Source: Mesorhizobium sp. AR02
Lineage (GTDB): Bacteria; Pseudomonadota; Alphaproteobacteria; Rhizobiales; Rhizobiaceae
Assembly (NCBI RefSeq): GCF_024746835.1
Contig: NZ_CP080530.1
Coordinates: forward strand, 310,001 to 374,000
DNA: 64,000 bases
Reading direction: 5' to 3'
In this document: positions 44,301 to 53,687 of the stretch, piece by piece
Layout of the letters: each line of letters begins with the position of its first letter
How positions within the stretch are numbered: the first letter of the stretch is position 1
Notes under the pieces: model-generated
Told to the model about the DNA's origin: nothing
The model's input: only the letters and a program-made list of their open reading frames with translations
Databases searched by the model: none
Translations under genes and position numbers: made by a program

Positions 44301-47300
44301 GCTGCTGGAAGGCACTCGAGTCGGCCGGATACATGCCAACCCAACAGGAGGGCCGGACCGGGGTCTTCGCCGGTTCATTCCTACCACTCTATCTGCTGCA
44401 CCATTTGAGAGGGGGTGGTCTCATCGATCCCACAGACGCCCCGCTCGCCTGGCTGACTGAACTTGGCAACGACAAGGACTATCTCGCGACACGCGTGTCC
44501 TACATGCTGAACCTCACCGGCCCAAGCATTGCGGTGCAAACCGCATGCTCAACAGGGCTGGTGGCGATCGCCATGGCCGCTCAGTCGCTCTCGGCAGGCC
44601 ATTGCGATATGGCGCTGGCAGGAGGGGCCAGCATCATCTTTCCCCAAGCGGGTTATCAATATGTCGAGGGCTTCATCAATTCCTCGGATGGCGTGTGCCG
44701 CGCTTTTGATGCCGACGGCAGCGGCACGGTGCTCGGAGATGGGGTAGGAGTCGTCGTTCTCAAGCGTCTAGAAGATGCGCTTGCGGCGGGCGACCCGATC
44801 CATGCAGTGGTGAAAGGATGTGCCATCAACAATGATGGCCACACCAAATCGTCCTTCTCAGCACCGAGCGCGCAAGGACAGACCGCTGTTGTGCGCCAAG
44901 CACTTGAGTCCGCTACCCTCAACCCTGCCGACGTGGAATACATCGAAACTCATGGGACTGGCACCAAGGTAGGCGACCCGATCGAGGTCCGCGCTCTGGC
45001 GGAGGCTTTCGCGGGCCAAGCGGAGATGGGCAAAACCTGTGCGCTCGGGTCAATCAAACCGAATATCGGCCATTCCAGCGTCGCCGCCGGCGTCGCGAGC
45101 TTTATCAAGACAGTTCTCTGCCTTCAGCACGGAGCAATCCCCCCGACCATCAACATCAACCGGCTGAACGAGGACCTCGGTCTGGAGAACACGCCCTTCT
45201 TCGTCAACGAGCAGCTTAGACCATGGCCCCGTCCGCAGGGACGTCCGCGAACTGCCGGCGTCACTGGCCTCGGTATCGGCGGAACCAACTGCCATGTCGT
45301 GTTGCAGGAATGGATGGACGAGAAGGTAAGGGCCTGGCCCGGCTCGGTCGAGCGGGGATCCCACGCCCTGTGCCTATCCGCAAAGACGCCATCGGCGCTA
45401 AGCCGGGCCCGTCAGGATTTAGCGGCGTTTCTGCGGCGCAACAGGGACATCAATCTCGGTGATGTCGCTCATACGCTACGGGTGGGCAGATGTCATTTCG
45501 ATCATCGGATGGTTGTTGTGGCAAGCAACGTAGACATGGCCATCAAGAGATTGGAAGAGGCCGATCGTGCGGCTGATCGAATACTTTCTTCGCCTTCGAT
45601 TGCGTTCATGCTGCCAGGTGGTGGAGTGCAGCACGCAGGAATGTTCAAGGACCTGTTTGATCACGTGACGGATTTTCGCGAGGCGTTCTTGACTTGTGCA
45701 GCCACCAGTCGTCTGGTCCTCGATCGTGATCTGGAGTCCCTCGTGTTTGGGGAAAACGACGGCCACGCGGCCGCATCCTTCGAAGAAATCAACGTCATGA
45801 TCTTCTCCGTGCAGTACGCTATGGCGAGTTTGCTGGAAGCGTGTGGCGTGCATCCCGATTACCTTGTCGGACACAGCATGAGCGAATACGTCGTGGCCAC
45901 CCTGGCGGGTATTCTGAAACTGGACGACGCAGTGGCCCTGATGGTCGCTCGTGGTCGCGCGATGGCGAATCTTGGCGTCGACGGTGCCATGCTTGCGGTC
46001 AAATGTAGCCCAGAGCAGGCTGAACGCATCCTCACGGAGGAAGCTTGGCATGACAGAGCTGAAGCTGGCGAAATCAGTGTCGGCGTCGTGAATTCCAAAA
46101 CGAGCGTTGTGTTCACAGGGAAACGGGAATTGATTGAAAGGCTGCAGGAGGGGCTCGCAAAAGCAGAAATCCCCAACCAGATTCTCAACACAGCGGGCGT
46201 CCCCAGCCATTCTCCGCTGATGAAACCGGCAGCTGATGCTATCGACGCACATGTCCGCACGCTCGAGCGGCGAGTACCGGATTTGGCCATCGCTCTGAAT
46301 TCAGGAGGATATCTGCACCCGGCGAAAGTCCCGCTACCTGAGACCTACTGGAGCCGGCAAGCAAGCGGAATGATCCGATTCGACCAGTCTCTCGCGGCCA
46401 TCGTCGCGGCCGGCGCAACTGCGCTCATTGACCTTGGCCCCTCTTGCAATCTGGCGCGTTTCGCCCGTGAAGCAATCAGTTCAGAGGATCGCAAGACCAG
46501 AGTCCCAGCGATCGTCTCAGCCGCGCACGGGAAGGATGACCAGGAGTTCACCGACCGTCATGTTCTTCTGGAATGTCTTGGGAACCTCTGGTCCTTGGGT
46601 GTTTCGGTGGATTGGCAACGGGCCAGTGATCTATTGGAACCGTTCGGTTCTCGCCGCAGGATCTCGCTTCCGACATACTCATTTGATGGTCACCGTTGCT
46701 GGCCGCAGCGTCAGCCTGCAGGCTTGACGGCTCCGCCGCAGACCGAGGAGCGAGAGCGGCGCAGGGGAGAGGTGTTCACCTATGCCCAGAGTTGGACAGA
46801 GAAAGTACTTCCCCTTATGGCTTCTGGCGACGGAGGCACAAAGGCGCTTCGTTGGCTGGTGCTTGCCGACCGGCCGTTTAGTGAGGCGGAGCGCGCGGGA
46901 GACGCGTTGGCAAACAGCATCACGCGGCAGCTGGCGGATGCGGGTCACGAGGTTGTTCGGGTTTGCCGACGAGCCAAGCCCTCGAACTCGCCCCTGAAAG
47001 TCAAAGGGTCTATCATCACGATCGACCCCACCCGAGAGGGCCTGAAGGCGCTCTTCGACGCCGAGATCGCCTCGGACCGTCCCGCTGATCGGATTCTGTG
47101 CCTCTGGCACGTGAGCGGCTGCGCCGACGCGTCCGGGGATCCGGGCACGGTGAAGACCGATCTTTTGCGGAACTATGACGCCATACTCGATTTGGCGCGA
47201 GTTCTCGCTACGCTGACATTCCAGACTCCGGTCGACGTCTGGATTGTTGGTGACCGAATGGTCCAGGTCGGTGACGAACCTGTTGATCCCGAAAAGGCGT

Positions 47301-48616
47301 GCATCTTCGGTCCCGCCATCGTGTTGCCCCAGGAGAACCCGACCGTCGATTGTCGTGTTGTTGACCTGAACATCGACGACCCGGGTATCAGTGATCGGCT
47401 GGTCGCTGAAATCGAGCGGGACGTGCCTGGTCCCGAAGCGGTGGTTGCGCTCCGCGGGACCCGGCGGTGGGTGCCGCATTATCCCGAGGTAACCCTCGCC
47501 ACACGAGTTCCCGGTGAGGAGATCCTCAGACCCGAAGGTGTCTATCTGATCACAGGAGCTCTCGGGCGCATCGGTCTTTCCTTGACCGAACACCTCGTAA
47601 CCCTTGGGGCGACGGTCGTCGCGGTAACCCGCCGCGCAGTACCCACCTCTTTGAGTTCAGGTCGTGTGGATCTCCATGAGGATGGCTGGATGCGCCGACT
47701 GGCCGCGCTTGAGGATGCGAAGGGCCGGGTGATCCTTCGCCAGGCTGACGTATCCGATTTCGACAGCCTGTCGGCGGCGCTCGACACAACGGTCCGGGAA
47801 TTCGGGCGGATCGACGGTATCTTCCATGCGGCTGCGTTATCTGATCTGAAGTTCCTTTCTGAGATGGAAGACACGACCTCCGCCAATGAGTTCGCCTCCA
47901 AAGTGATGGGGACGCGCAATCTCTATAATGCGCTGAAAAGAATTCACTCTGCCCACACCCAAGTACCGGAATTCGTGTTCCTTTTCTCCTCGCTTGCATC
48001 CATCCTCGGCGGACCGGCAATGGCCGCTTATGCAGCGGCGAACAGGTTCATGGACGAGTTTGCACGCCAAGTGCCATGCAAACTCAACATCCGGTGGATC
48101 AATTCCAACTGGGATGACTGGGATTACTCGTACGAGGGGCAGGTCACTGCAGCCTACGCTACATCTCACGCGAAGGAGGTGGCACTCAGTCCCGACGAGG
48201 GGATCGACACTATTGAGCGCATACTGGCAACCGTCGGCAATGGTCAGGTCATCGTCGCGACACGCCCCTTGCCTCCGCGCATAAGGCAATGGGTAGACCA
48301 GAGCTGGACAATCACGTCCGACGAGGGGCCGGACGTAGCGAAAATATCTCCGCCCGAAGAAGTCCGAAAAAATATGGAGAGCGTGCAACGCGACGGTCAT
48401 CTAAGGTATGTCTTCCTTGATGAAGTGAAGTCTCTCCTGAACGTCGCGGAGATAAGATTGGAAGACAACTTCTTCGACATAGGCGGAGACAGCCTTCTCG
48501 CTGCCGCGCTTCATCTTCGTTTGAAGAATAGCGATCACTGGAGGCCGCCTCGATTGGATGAGATATTCAAGGCAGCAACGTTCGGCGATCTCTACGAGCG
48601 GATCTGCCAGACGTAA
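41339..48616 (+). CDS. Hybrid NRPS-PKS, TE-A-PCP-KS-AT-KR-ACP
   Basis: 2425 residues. Domains in order: a type II-like thioesterase (1-255; FFGHSMGALVAYE, Ser96); an adenylation domain (about 275-765; VFSSGTTGEPKGVVG at 422, FRTGDLGR, and ANGKLDR with the catalytic Lys at about 760); a carrier domain (FFDCGGHSLLAARL, about Ser820); a ketosynthase (about 895-1330; TACSTG Cys about 1070, ETHGTGT, KPNIGHSS); an acyltransferase (about 1420-1730; GHSMSEYV, VPSHSPLM); a ketoreductase (about 2065-2250; LITGALGRIGLSL, with Ser-Tyr-Asn in FSSLAS and AAYAAANRF); and a carrier domain (FFDIGGDSLLAAAL). No condensation domain or C-terminal release domain is present. The expected chemistry is loading one acid, one two-carbon extension and beta-keto reduction, with release by the N-terminal TE in cis or trans. 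Confidence 0.93.
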   Translation: MERVREQSIALLSVVKSSLDPSYRIFCFPHGGGGVHSFRDWSEYLPEDIELICLDLPGRGKRSAEAAIRSMDVLVSMVTEALQAYSDRPFIFFGHSMGALVAYEVARSLEVADRPSPFHVVVSAHKSADVPADEPPMYGYTDDKLTDVIRILGMVPKDALANEVLLQDFILPPLRADFELAETYDRNRPTPLKVAITAMGGVKDVVVNANDLDEWRRLTTSRFARIMFDGDHFYTHSMTAEVVSTVLREVGEVKAQLPASIGIAEARPYPELPLHDQFRKQAALSPDAPAVISENGILTYLELDELSETLSGHLLGHGQSRGSRIGILMDTSPEYAVGLFGILKTGAAYVLLDKAQPVAALKRILEKAAVEIVVTNTRFAANLPPDWSGLVLSLDEGWQAQLGKASPANPQAVDLDSPAQIVFSSGTTGEPKGVVGPHRSSVSAYQLRYHALPYAPDEREAVNLFLVGEIMRPILAGVPAYLIPDDVIYDPPQLVDYLERNRISRILLTPSLLDVLLSSGLLDVPSRLTDLRLIILSGEVLTAALFARVRDALPHVKIINHYGAAEAHDISYIDLSEIDPATTQKVVPVGPPQHNVSVYILGQQREPVPLGFLGEVFVGGDVLAHGYLDSPEMTRERFFTDPFRADGKMFRTGDLGRMLHGGQLEIIGRCAFMVKIRGYSVVPASVEAALLRYSGVCSAAVVPELDATTGQPDRLIAYVVLRNRGKGWQAALRSHLKSEVPHYAMPSEFVALTELPIAANGKLDRSRLRGLAAEACAPVTGGNPVTDAEEVDAALGAAWRDLLQAEAADPDDNFFDCGGHSLLAARLCTQLRESLKVALRVVEVFLNPTFKELAALLRKRRGEQGVHRYGTHRKTLSVLAGKAPTKVVDRRNGTGMDIAVIGMSGRFPGAETVDALWENLCQGVCSITPLSVQELKAQGIPEDVLKRSDYMRVGAHLDDVDVFDPGFWGLSMREATLMDPQHRLFLECCWKALESAGYMPTQQEGRTGVFAGSFLPLYLLHHLRGGGLIDPTDAPLAWLTELGNDKDYLATRVSYMLNLTGPSIAVQTACSTGLVAIAMAAQSLSAGHCDMALAGGASIIFPQAGYQYVEGFINSSDGVCRAFDADGSGTVLGDGVGVVVLKRLEDALAAGDPIHAVVKGCAINNDGHTKSSFSAPSAQGQTAVVRQALESATLNPADVEYIETHGTGTKVGDPIEVRALAEAFAGQAEMGKTCALGSIKPNIGHSSVAAGVASFIKTVLCLQHGAIPPTININRLNEDLGLENTPFFVNEQLRPWPRPQGRPRTAGVTGLGIGGTNCHVVLQEWMDEKVRAWPGSVERGSHALCLSAKTPSALSRARQDLAAFLRRNRDINLGDVAHTLRVGRCHFDHRMVVVASNVDMAIKRLEEADRAADRILSSPSIAFMLPGGGVQHAGMFKDLFDHVTDFREAFLTCAATSRLVLDRDLESLVFGENDGHAAASFEEINVMIFSVQYAMASLLEACGVHPDYLVGHSMSEYVVATLAGILKLDDAVALMVARGRAMANLGVDGAMLAVKCSPEQAERILTEEAWHDRAEAGEISVGVVNSKTSVVFTGKRELIERLQEGLAKAEIPNQILNTAGVPSHSPLMKPAADAIDAHVRTLERRVPDLAIALNSGGYLHPAKVPLPETYWSRQASGMIRFDQSLAAIVAAGATALIDLGPSCNLARFAREAISSEDRKTRVPAIVSAAHGKDDQEFTDRHVLLECLGNLWSLGVSVDWQRASDLLEPFGSRRRISLPTYSFDGHRCWPQRQPAGLTAPPQTEERERRRGEVFTYAQSWTEKVLPLMASGDGGTKALRWLVLADRPFSEAERAGDALANSITRQLADAGHEVVRVCRRAKPSNSPLKVKGSIITIDPTREGLKALFDAEIASDRPADRILCLWHVSGCADASGDPGTVKTDLLRNYDAILDLARVLATLTFQTPVDVWIVGDRMVQVGDEPVDPEKACIFGPAIVLPQENPTVDCRVVDLNIDDPGISDRLVAEIERDVPGPEAVVALRGTRRWVPHYPEVTLATRVPGEEILRPEGVYLITGALGRIGLSLTEHLVTLGATVVAVTRRAVPTSLSSGRVDLHEDGWMRRLAALEDAKGRVILRQADVSDFDSLSAALDTTVREFGRIDGIFHAAALSDLKFLSEMEDTTSANEFASKVMGTRNLYNALKRIHSAHTQVPEFVFLFSSLASILGGPAMAAYAAANRFMDEFARQVPCKLNIRWINSNWDDWDYSYEGQVTAAYATSHAKEVALSPDEGIDTIERILATVGNGQVIVATRPLPPRIRQWVDQSWTITSDEGPDVAKISPPEEVRKNMESVQRDGHLRYVFLDEVKSLLNVAEIRLEDNFFDIGGDSLLAAALHLRLKNSDHWRPPRLDEIFKAATFGDLYERICQT

Positions 48617-48985
48617 TCCTCAGGTTTCGCCATGGTCGTAGCAAAAAAGACGGAGTATGGCCGCAACCCTGCAACTCTATTCCGTAATACATTGCCGCCA
48701 GCGGCGCACGGACGGTCGTCGCGCGTATAGTCCATATGCGCCCAGTCGCGCACTTGTCCTTCGCCTGGATACGAATGGTGGTGTCGTCCACATGAAGGCG
48801 CTCGGCCGCGAGCACATGGCGCGCGATCAGCTGGAAGAGCGGCATGACGGCGAAGGTTCCGTGGCCGACCTGATCGGCCAGCGTCGACTCCGGCGCAAGT
48901 CAACGCGCCGAGTGAACCAAAATCCGGTTCCAAAGGCGAGGTATTTCGAACTGTCCACCAAATTGGCGAAATGCGGGGCACCGGG
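48617..48985 (-). pseudogene. IS66-type TnpC fragment
   Basis: On the minus strand the stretch LFQLIARHVLAAERLHVDDT, TIRIQAKDKCATGRIWT and, in a shifted frame, YTRDDRPCAAGG matches the middle of IS66 TnpC (the DDT segment holds the first catalytic Asp). Frameshifts interrupt it and both ends are missing. This is a different, older IS66 copy from the intact one at 57-64 kb. It lies directly behind the NRPS-PKS stop. Confidence 0.7.
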
Positions 48986-49079
48986 TGGACTCCTGTCCAG
49001 CACTACGTATTCGATGAGGAGGTACAAGCCTTTCCTGCGCGGAGGACTTACGATTACGGCGCTGCCATGGTTGGTCCGG

Positions 49080-49913
49080 CTATAAGGTGTTCTGAATTCC
49101 GCGTAGGCGCTCAGAGCGCCTTCGCAAGAGCTCAACCGTGGTCAACATTGCGATGGCGAACAAAACCAATACGGTGGCCGTCGCAAGGATTGTTGGGCTG
49201 ATCTGCTCCTTGATGCCGGTAAACATGACTAACGGCATGGTCCGTTGCTGCGGGCCGGCGACAAAAAGCGCAATTACAACCTCGTCGAAGGAGGTCGCGA
49301 ATGCAAAGAGAGCGCCGGCAATCATGCCCGGAAATATGAGTGGCAGGATGATCTTGAAGAAAACGGTGATCGGTGGCGCACCAAGACCAGCGGCGGCACG
49401 CACAAGCGAGTTGTCGAAGCCGACAAGGGTGGCGCTCACCGTAATAACTACAAACGGCGTAGCGACCGTCGTGTGTGCCAAAATCAGTCCGGTATAGGAA
49501 TTCACAAGGCCGACATAAGCGTAGAGAAAATACACGGCTACGCCCGTGATGATGGTTGGCACAATCATGGGCGAGATGAGTATGCTTAAAACAGCCGCAC
49601 GCCATGGAAAATTGGGACGACTGAGTCCGAGTGCAGCCAGGGTGCCAAGGACTGTCGACAATAGCGTCGCAATGACAGCTATAAAGACTGAGTTTTGCAG
49701 ACCGTTCTGCCACCGGGCCGACAAGAAAAACTCTTCATACCAGCGGAATGAAAAACCGGACATAGGATAGGTAAAGAACGGTACCGAATTGAAGGAGAGA
49801 GGAATTATCACGAGGATTGGCGCCACGAGAAATAGCAGCACAGCACCGCAAATCACACGATGCAGGTAATACCACATTTTCTCTAGGGGGGAGGCATAGG
49901 CCAAGGCAGCCAT
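49080..49913 (-). CDS. ABC transporter permease (PotC/PotI-like)
   Basis: 277 residues with about six membrane helices, starting with VICGAVLLFLVAPILVIIPL. FSFRWYEEFFLSARWQNGL is typical of the spermidine/putrescine-type inner membrane protein. The EAA loop that contacts the ATPase is RAAAGLGAPPITVFFKIILP. It is the last gene of the importer operon, 4 bases after the other permease gene. Together they would form the channel of a polyamine- or quaternary-amine-type importer. Confidence 0.88.
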   Translation of the reverse strand: MAALAYASPLEKMWYYLHRVICGAVLLFLVAPILVIIPLSFNSVPFFTYPMSGFSFRWYEEFFLSARWQNGLQNSVFIAVIATLLSTVLGTLAALGLSRPNFPWRAAVLSILISPMIVPTIITGVAVYFLYAYVGLVNSYTGLILAHTTVATPFVVITVSATLVGFDNSLVRAAAGLGAPPITVFFKIILPLIFPGMIAGALFAFATSFDEVVIALFVAGPQQRTMPLVMFTGIKEQISPTILATATVLVLFAIAMLTTVELLRRRSERLRGIQNTL

Positions 49914-49917
49914 GATT

Positions 49918-51180
49918 TCACCTAACCTTCAATCGGTCGACACCAACCAACCTATTAAAAACATAAAAGAGGAGGAGCGTCGCAACTAGAAGGATGGCGC
50001 CGAGGGCCGACGCCAAGCCCCAATTAAGCTGTTTATTTGTGTAGTTGGCGATATAATATCCCGCCATCTGATCGCTGGGGCCACCCACCAAGGCTGGAGT
50101 GATGTAGTACCCAAGGCAGAGAATGAATGTCAGCAGGCAGCCCGCGGAGATTCCCGGCAATGTTTGCGGGAAATAGACTTTCCAGAAAGCGTAGAACGAA
50201 CCCGCGCCGAGCGATCGTGCGGCACGCATGTGACTGGGCGGGATCGTTTTCATCACGCTGTAGATTGGCAGCAGTGTGAATGGCAGCTGGATCTGCGTCA
50301 TCGCGATGATCGTGGCGAACCGGTTGAAAATAAGGTCGGCAGGTTCTGAAATAATATGCAGCCCGACCAGTGTTTGGTTGACGATACCGTTATGTTGTAG
50401 AAGGACAACCCAGGCGACAGTCCTCACGAGCATAGATGTCCAAAACGGCAGTACAACCATGATCATCAGCAGGTTGCTTGATCGAGACGGTAATGTCGCT
50501 AACAGATAGGCTACCGGAAAGCCTAGCAATAGCGTAGCCGCGGTTACGACAATGCTTATGCCAAGCGTTCGCAGGAAAGCGTCGCGGAAGATGGATGTTT
50601 CCGGTGGCACGGACACGATCTTGCTGTTAGCATCGTATTGCAGGTCCATTGAACGTAGCAGGTAAGATGCCGTGAAGGGTGAACGGCCCCGGTCGATAAG
50701 GCTCCAAACGTCCTTTCGCTCCCAAAGCGGATCTAATAAAATCAAAGCATTCTTGTAGGGGCCAGAGGCAAGGCTGCTCGCCTTCCGGGCGCTGGATGTG
50801 ACCGAGCTGCCAGTACCTGGAAGCTCGAGGTTCATCCGTACGGCGATTTGGCCCATTGTCCTATTCTCCCACGCTTTTTTAAGATCAGCCGCGAGAGCCG
50901 CATAGGCTTGTTCGTCAGGAAGGTCCTTCCCGTCCCAGGTTGCGAGCGCGGCCGTGGTTGCTGGCATAAGCGTGAGCAGTGTCGCGTCGTGAAATGCGTT
51001 GAACATCATCCGGGCGATCGGAAATACGAAGGTCACCATCAGAAACAGCAAGAGCGGCAGCACCAGGGCAAGCGCCTTGAGCTTGCGCCGACGCTCTGAC
51101 CGCTGGAGATTCCCACGCAGGGCCGTCCCTTCAAAGGCGGTGTGAGCCGTTGCAGTCGGCATCGGTTTCCCTCTCATCAC
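49918..51180 (-). CDS. ABC transporter permease (PotB/PotH-like)
   Basis: 420 residues, longer than most PotB proteins because of a periplasmic insertion of about 130 residues after the first membrane helix (LKALALVLPLLLFLMVTFVF). Further helices include LMIMVVLPFWTSMLVRTVAW, and the EAA loop is AARSLGAGSFYAFWKVYFPQ. The large loop is typical of a subgroup of opine/polyamine transporter permeases in rhizobia. It lies between the binding-protein gene and the second permease gene in one transcription unit. Confidence 0.88.
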   Translation of the reverse strand: MMRGKPMPTATAHTAFEGTALRGNLQRSERRRKLKALALVLPLLLFLMVTFVFPIARMMFNAFHDATLLTLMPATTAALATWDGKDLPDEQAYAALAADLKKAWENRTMGQIAVRMNLELPGTGSSVTSSARKASSLASGPYKNALILLDPLWERKDVWSLIDRGRSPFTASYLLRSMDLQYDANSKIVSVPPETSIFRDAFLRTLGISIVVTAATLLLGFPVAYLLATLPSRSSNLLMIMVVLPFWTSMLVRTVAWVVLLQHNGIVNQTLVGLHIISEPADLIFNRFATIIAMTQIQLPFTLLPIYSVMKTIPPSHMRAARSLGAGSFYAFWKVYFPQTLPGISAGCLLTFILCLGYYITPALVGGPSDQMAGYYIANYTNKQLNWGLASALGAILLVATLLLFYVFNRLVGVDRLKVR

Positions 51181-51226
51181 GGGCCAAGTGCCGGGAGGAA
51201 CGGGCGCCCCTCCCGGCGACGATGTG

Positions 51227-52294
51227 TTATTGGGCGAGCCATGCAGTAAAGCGCTGGTTCAAGTCGACGCCCTTGTCATTCCAAAAGGATGGATTGTACT
51301 GCAGCGAACCTGCCAGATTCTCCGGCGCGTTCGATACCCACGGCATGACATCGGCGCTCACAGAACCCAGCGCATCCTTGTTGGCAGGGCCGTAGGGGAT
51401 GTACTTGGACAACGTCCCTTGCCTTTCAGGCGACGCCGCGAAAGCTATGAACTTGTAGGCGTCGTCCAGCTTGGCGCTGCCTTTCGGAATAACCCAAACG
51501 TTCCAAGCTCCCCAGACCTGGGCATCCCACATGATCTTGAAATGCTTGCCGGAATTCTTATTCGCGTCGTAAATGCGCCCGTTATATGCCGAGGTCATCA
51601 CGACCTGACCGTCTGCTAGAAGTTGGGGCGGTTGCGCGCCAGCTTCCCACCAGACGATGTCAGCCTTGATCGTATCGAGCTTCTTGAAAGCCCTATCTAC
51701 GCCCTCAGGGGTGGCGAGAACTTTGTACACGTCAGCTGCGGGCACGCCGTCGGCGATAAGCGCCCACTCGAGATTGCTCTCGGCACCCTTTCGAAGTCCG
51801 CGCTTCCCGGGAAACTTCTGCAGATTGAACAGGTCGGCAATAGTCTTGGGGCCGTCTGCCAGCTTGTCGGTGTCATATGCGATAACGTCACTCGAAATGA
51901 TCGAGGGTACACCGCATTCGTACATATCTCCGTCCACAAACTTGGACCGGTCGAGGCCAAGCTTTGCCCAGTCTAACCTTTCAAGCAGCCCCTCGTCACA
52001 AAGTTGATTGACCCAGGTTGAGGTCGCATTCACGACGTCCCATGTCACATTTTTGGAATCGACCATGGCTCGGATTTTTGCGGCATCGCCGCTGTACTCA
52101 TCTTCAGTGATCTCGATACCGGTCTCTTTGGAGAAGGGTTCGAACCAGGCTTGACGTTCAGCCGCCTGTGTTGCACCTCCCCAAGAGGTGATCGTGATCT
52201 GATCTGCGGCCAAGCTCGGCTTCGTGAATGCAAACGAACCTGTCGTCAGCACAATGGCTGCCAGAGCGCTTATACCTATACGTGGACTTTTCAT
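51227..52294 (-). CDS. Periplasmic solute-binding protein (PotD/PotF-like)
   Basis: 355 residues with a signal peptide (ALAAIVLTTGSFAFTKPSLA, cut before ADQITITSWGG). The mature part has the two-lobe layout of class II binding proteins; TITSWGGATQAAERQAWFEP and CGVPSIISSDVIAYDTDKL are typical of polyamine- or opine-type binders. It precedes the two permease genes and follows the ATPase gene, giving a complete importer. The ligand cannot be read directly; polyamines, opines or a betaine-like compound are plausible. Confidence 0.88.
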   Translation of the reverse strand: MKSPRIGISALAAIVLTTGSFAFTKPSLAADQITITSWGGATQAAERQAWFEPFSKETGIEITEDEYSGDAAKIRAMVDSKNVTWDVVNATSTWVNQLCDEGLLERLDWAKLGLDRSKFVDGDMYECGVPSIISSDVIAYDTDKLADGPKTIADLFNLQKFPGKRGLRKGAESNLEWALIADGVPAADVYKVLATPEGVDRAFKKLDTIKADIVWWEAGAQPPQLLADGQVVMTSAYNGRIYDANKNSGKHFKIMWDAQVWGAWNVWVIPKGSAKLDDAYKFIAFAASPERQGTLSKYIPYGPANKDALGSVSADVMPWVSNAPENLAGSLQYNPSFWNDKGVDLNQRFTAWLAQ

Positions 52295-52352
52295 TGACTT
52301 TCCCCTTTGATTGGCCTTTTCCGAGGCTTGCTAAGATTCGACTGATAGTTCG

Positions 52353-53435
52353 CTATCGGGTGTCTAGTGCCCGACAGTCTTCTGTCCTCCAGCCAACAGT
52401 GACCTGGTGTCCTGGCTGAAGCTGCACACCGCTGCCCGAATTGGGCAGTTTGATCTCGAGGGTGTGCACACCCACGGCGACACGGATTCTAAGGTGGTCG
52501 CCGAGGTAGATGAGTTCCTCAACCCGAGCACTGAAGATGTTGGGCAGCGAGCCGGGCGATGGATCTAGGTGTATGCGCTCAGGACGCAATGCGATCATTG
52601 CGGGTCGACCGGCAGACTTCGCATTGATTGCAAGAGCTTGTACGTTTCCAGTTCCCACAATCTCCACGGTACAGTTTGCACCGTCAGTCGCGGCGACTGT
52701 GCCCCTCAGGAGGTTGTTGTCTCCAACGAACTGGGCAACGAACGCGTTCTGCGGAAGCTCGTATAGGTCTGCTGGCGAGCCAAGTTGCTGCACGATGCCA
52801 TCGTTGAACACCGCCACGCGGTCAGACATTGTCAAGGCCTCGCCCTGGTCATGCGTGACATAGACGATGGTGACGCCTAGCGCCTTATGGAGATGTCGTA
52901 TTTCGTGCTGCATCTGGTCGCGCAGCTGCTTATCCAAAGCGCCCAGCGGCTCGTCCATTAGCACCAATTTCGGGTCGAAACAGAGCGCCCGGGCAAGTGC
53001 GACGCGTTGCTGCTGACCGCCCGAAAGCTGTCCCGGCAGGCGCTTTCCATAGGCGCCGAGTTGCACCATTTCGAGTGTCCGCTTAACCTTCGCTTCGGTC
53101 TGCGCTTTGCCAAGTTTCCGCACCTTGAGGGGGAAAGCGAGGTTCTCTTCCACGGTCATATGCGGAAAGAGCGCGTAATTCTGGAACACCATTCCGATGT
53201 CGCGCTTGTGGGGGGGTAGATTGTCGATCGGACGCCCATCGAGCAGGATCCGGCCCCGCGTAGGCACCTCAAAGCCGGCCAACATCATCAGCGTAGTGGT
53301 CTTGCCTGAGCCTGATGGACCCAACATCGTCAAAAACTCGCCTCGGGCGATGTCGAGGTTGAGATTTTTGACGACCAGCGTCTTGCCGTCGTACGTTTTC
53401 TGAACATCAGAAAACTTCAAAAAGGTATCGTCCAT
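52353..53435 (-). CDS. ABC transporter ATPase (PotA-like)
   Basis: 360 residues from the ATG at 53435 (MDDTFLKFSDVQKTYDGK), chosen because GGGAGGG lies just upstream and the ABC fold starts at once; the open frame extends to 53648. Walker A is MLGPSGSGKTTTLMML, the signature is QLSGGQQQRVALARALC, Walker B is PKLVLMDEPLGALD, and the H-loop is VTHDQGEAL. A C-terminal TOBE domain (VALRPERIHLDPSP-like region) follows. It powers the importer encoded by the next three genes. Confidence 0.93.
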   Translation of the reverse strand: MDDTFLKFSDVQKTYDGKTLVVKNLNLDIARGEFLTMLGPSGSGKTTTLMMLAGFEVPTRGRILLDGRPIDNLPPHKRDIGMVFQNYALFPHMTVEENLAFPLKVRKLGKAQTEAKVKRTLEMVQLGAYGKRLPGQLSGGQQQRVALARALCFDPKLVLMDEPLGALDKQLRDQMQHEIRHLHKALGVTIVYVTHDQGEALTMSDRVAVFNDGIVQQLGSPADLYELPQNAFVAQFVGDNNLLRGTVAATDGANCTVEIVGTGNVQALAINAKSAGRPAMIALRPERIHLDPSPGSLPNIFSARVEELIYLGDHLRIRVAVGVHTLEIKLPNSGSGVQLQPGHQVTVGWRTEDCRALDTR

Positions 53436-53687
53436 GCCTAGCAGCCCTCCCATCCTCGACCTTGGCGCTTGTTCCGCTGCCACGACACCTGTTCCCTGAT
53501 TTTTGTGTTTGTTTTCGACCGGCGGGATGGCCGCAGACGTCCCGTTGGCCCTCCGGAAGTAGGAATCCGACGTAAGCTGGCTGTCAGAAGTAAGCGTCAT
53601 TGCAGGAAACCCACCTGTAGATCGACTGATGCGAGCTATTTGTGCCACTGGTGTTCACGTCCGCACTAACTCCGACCCCTTCGCCGC

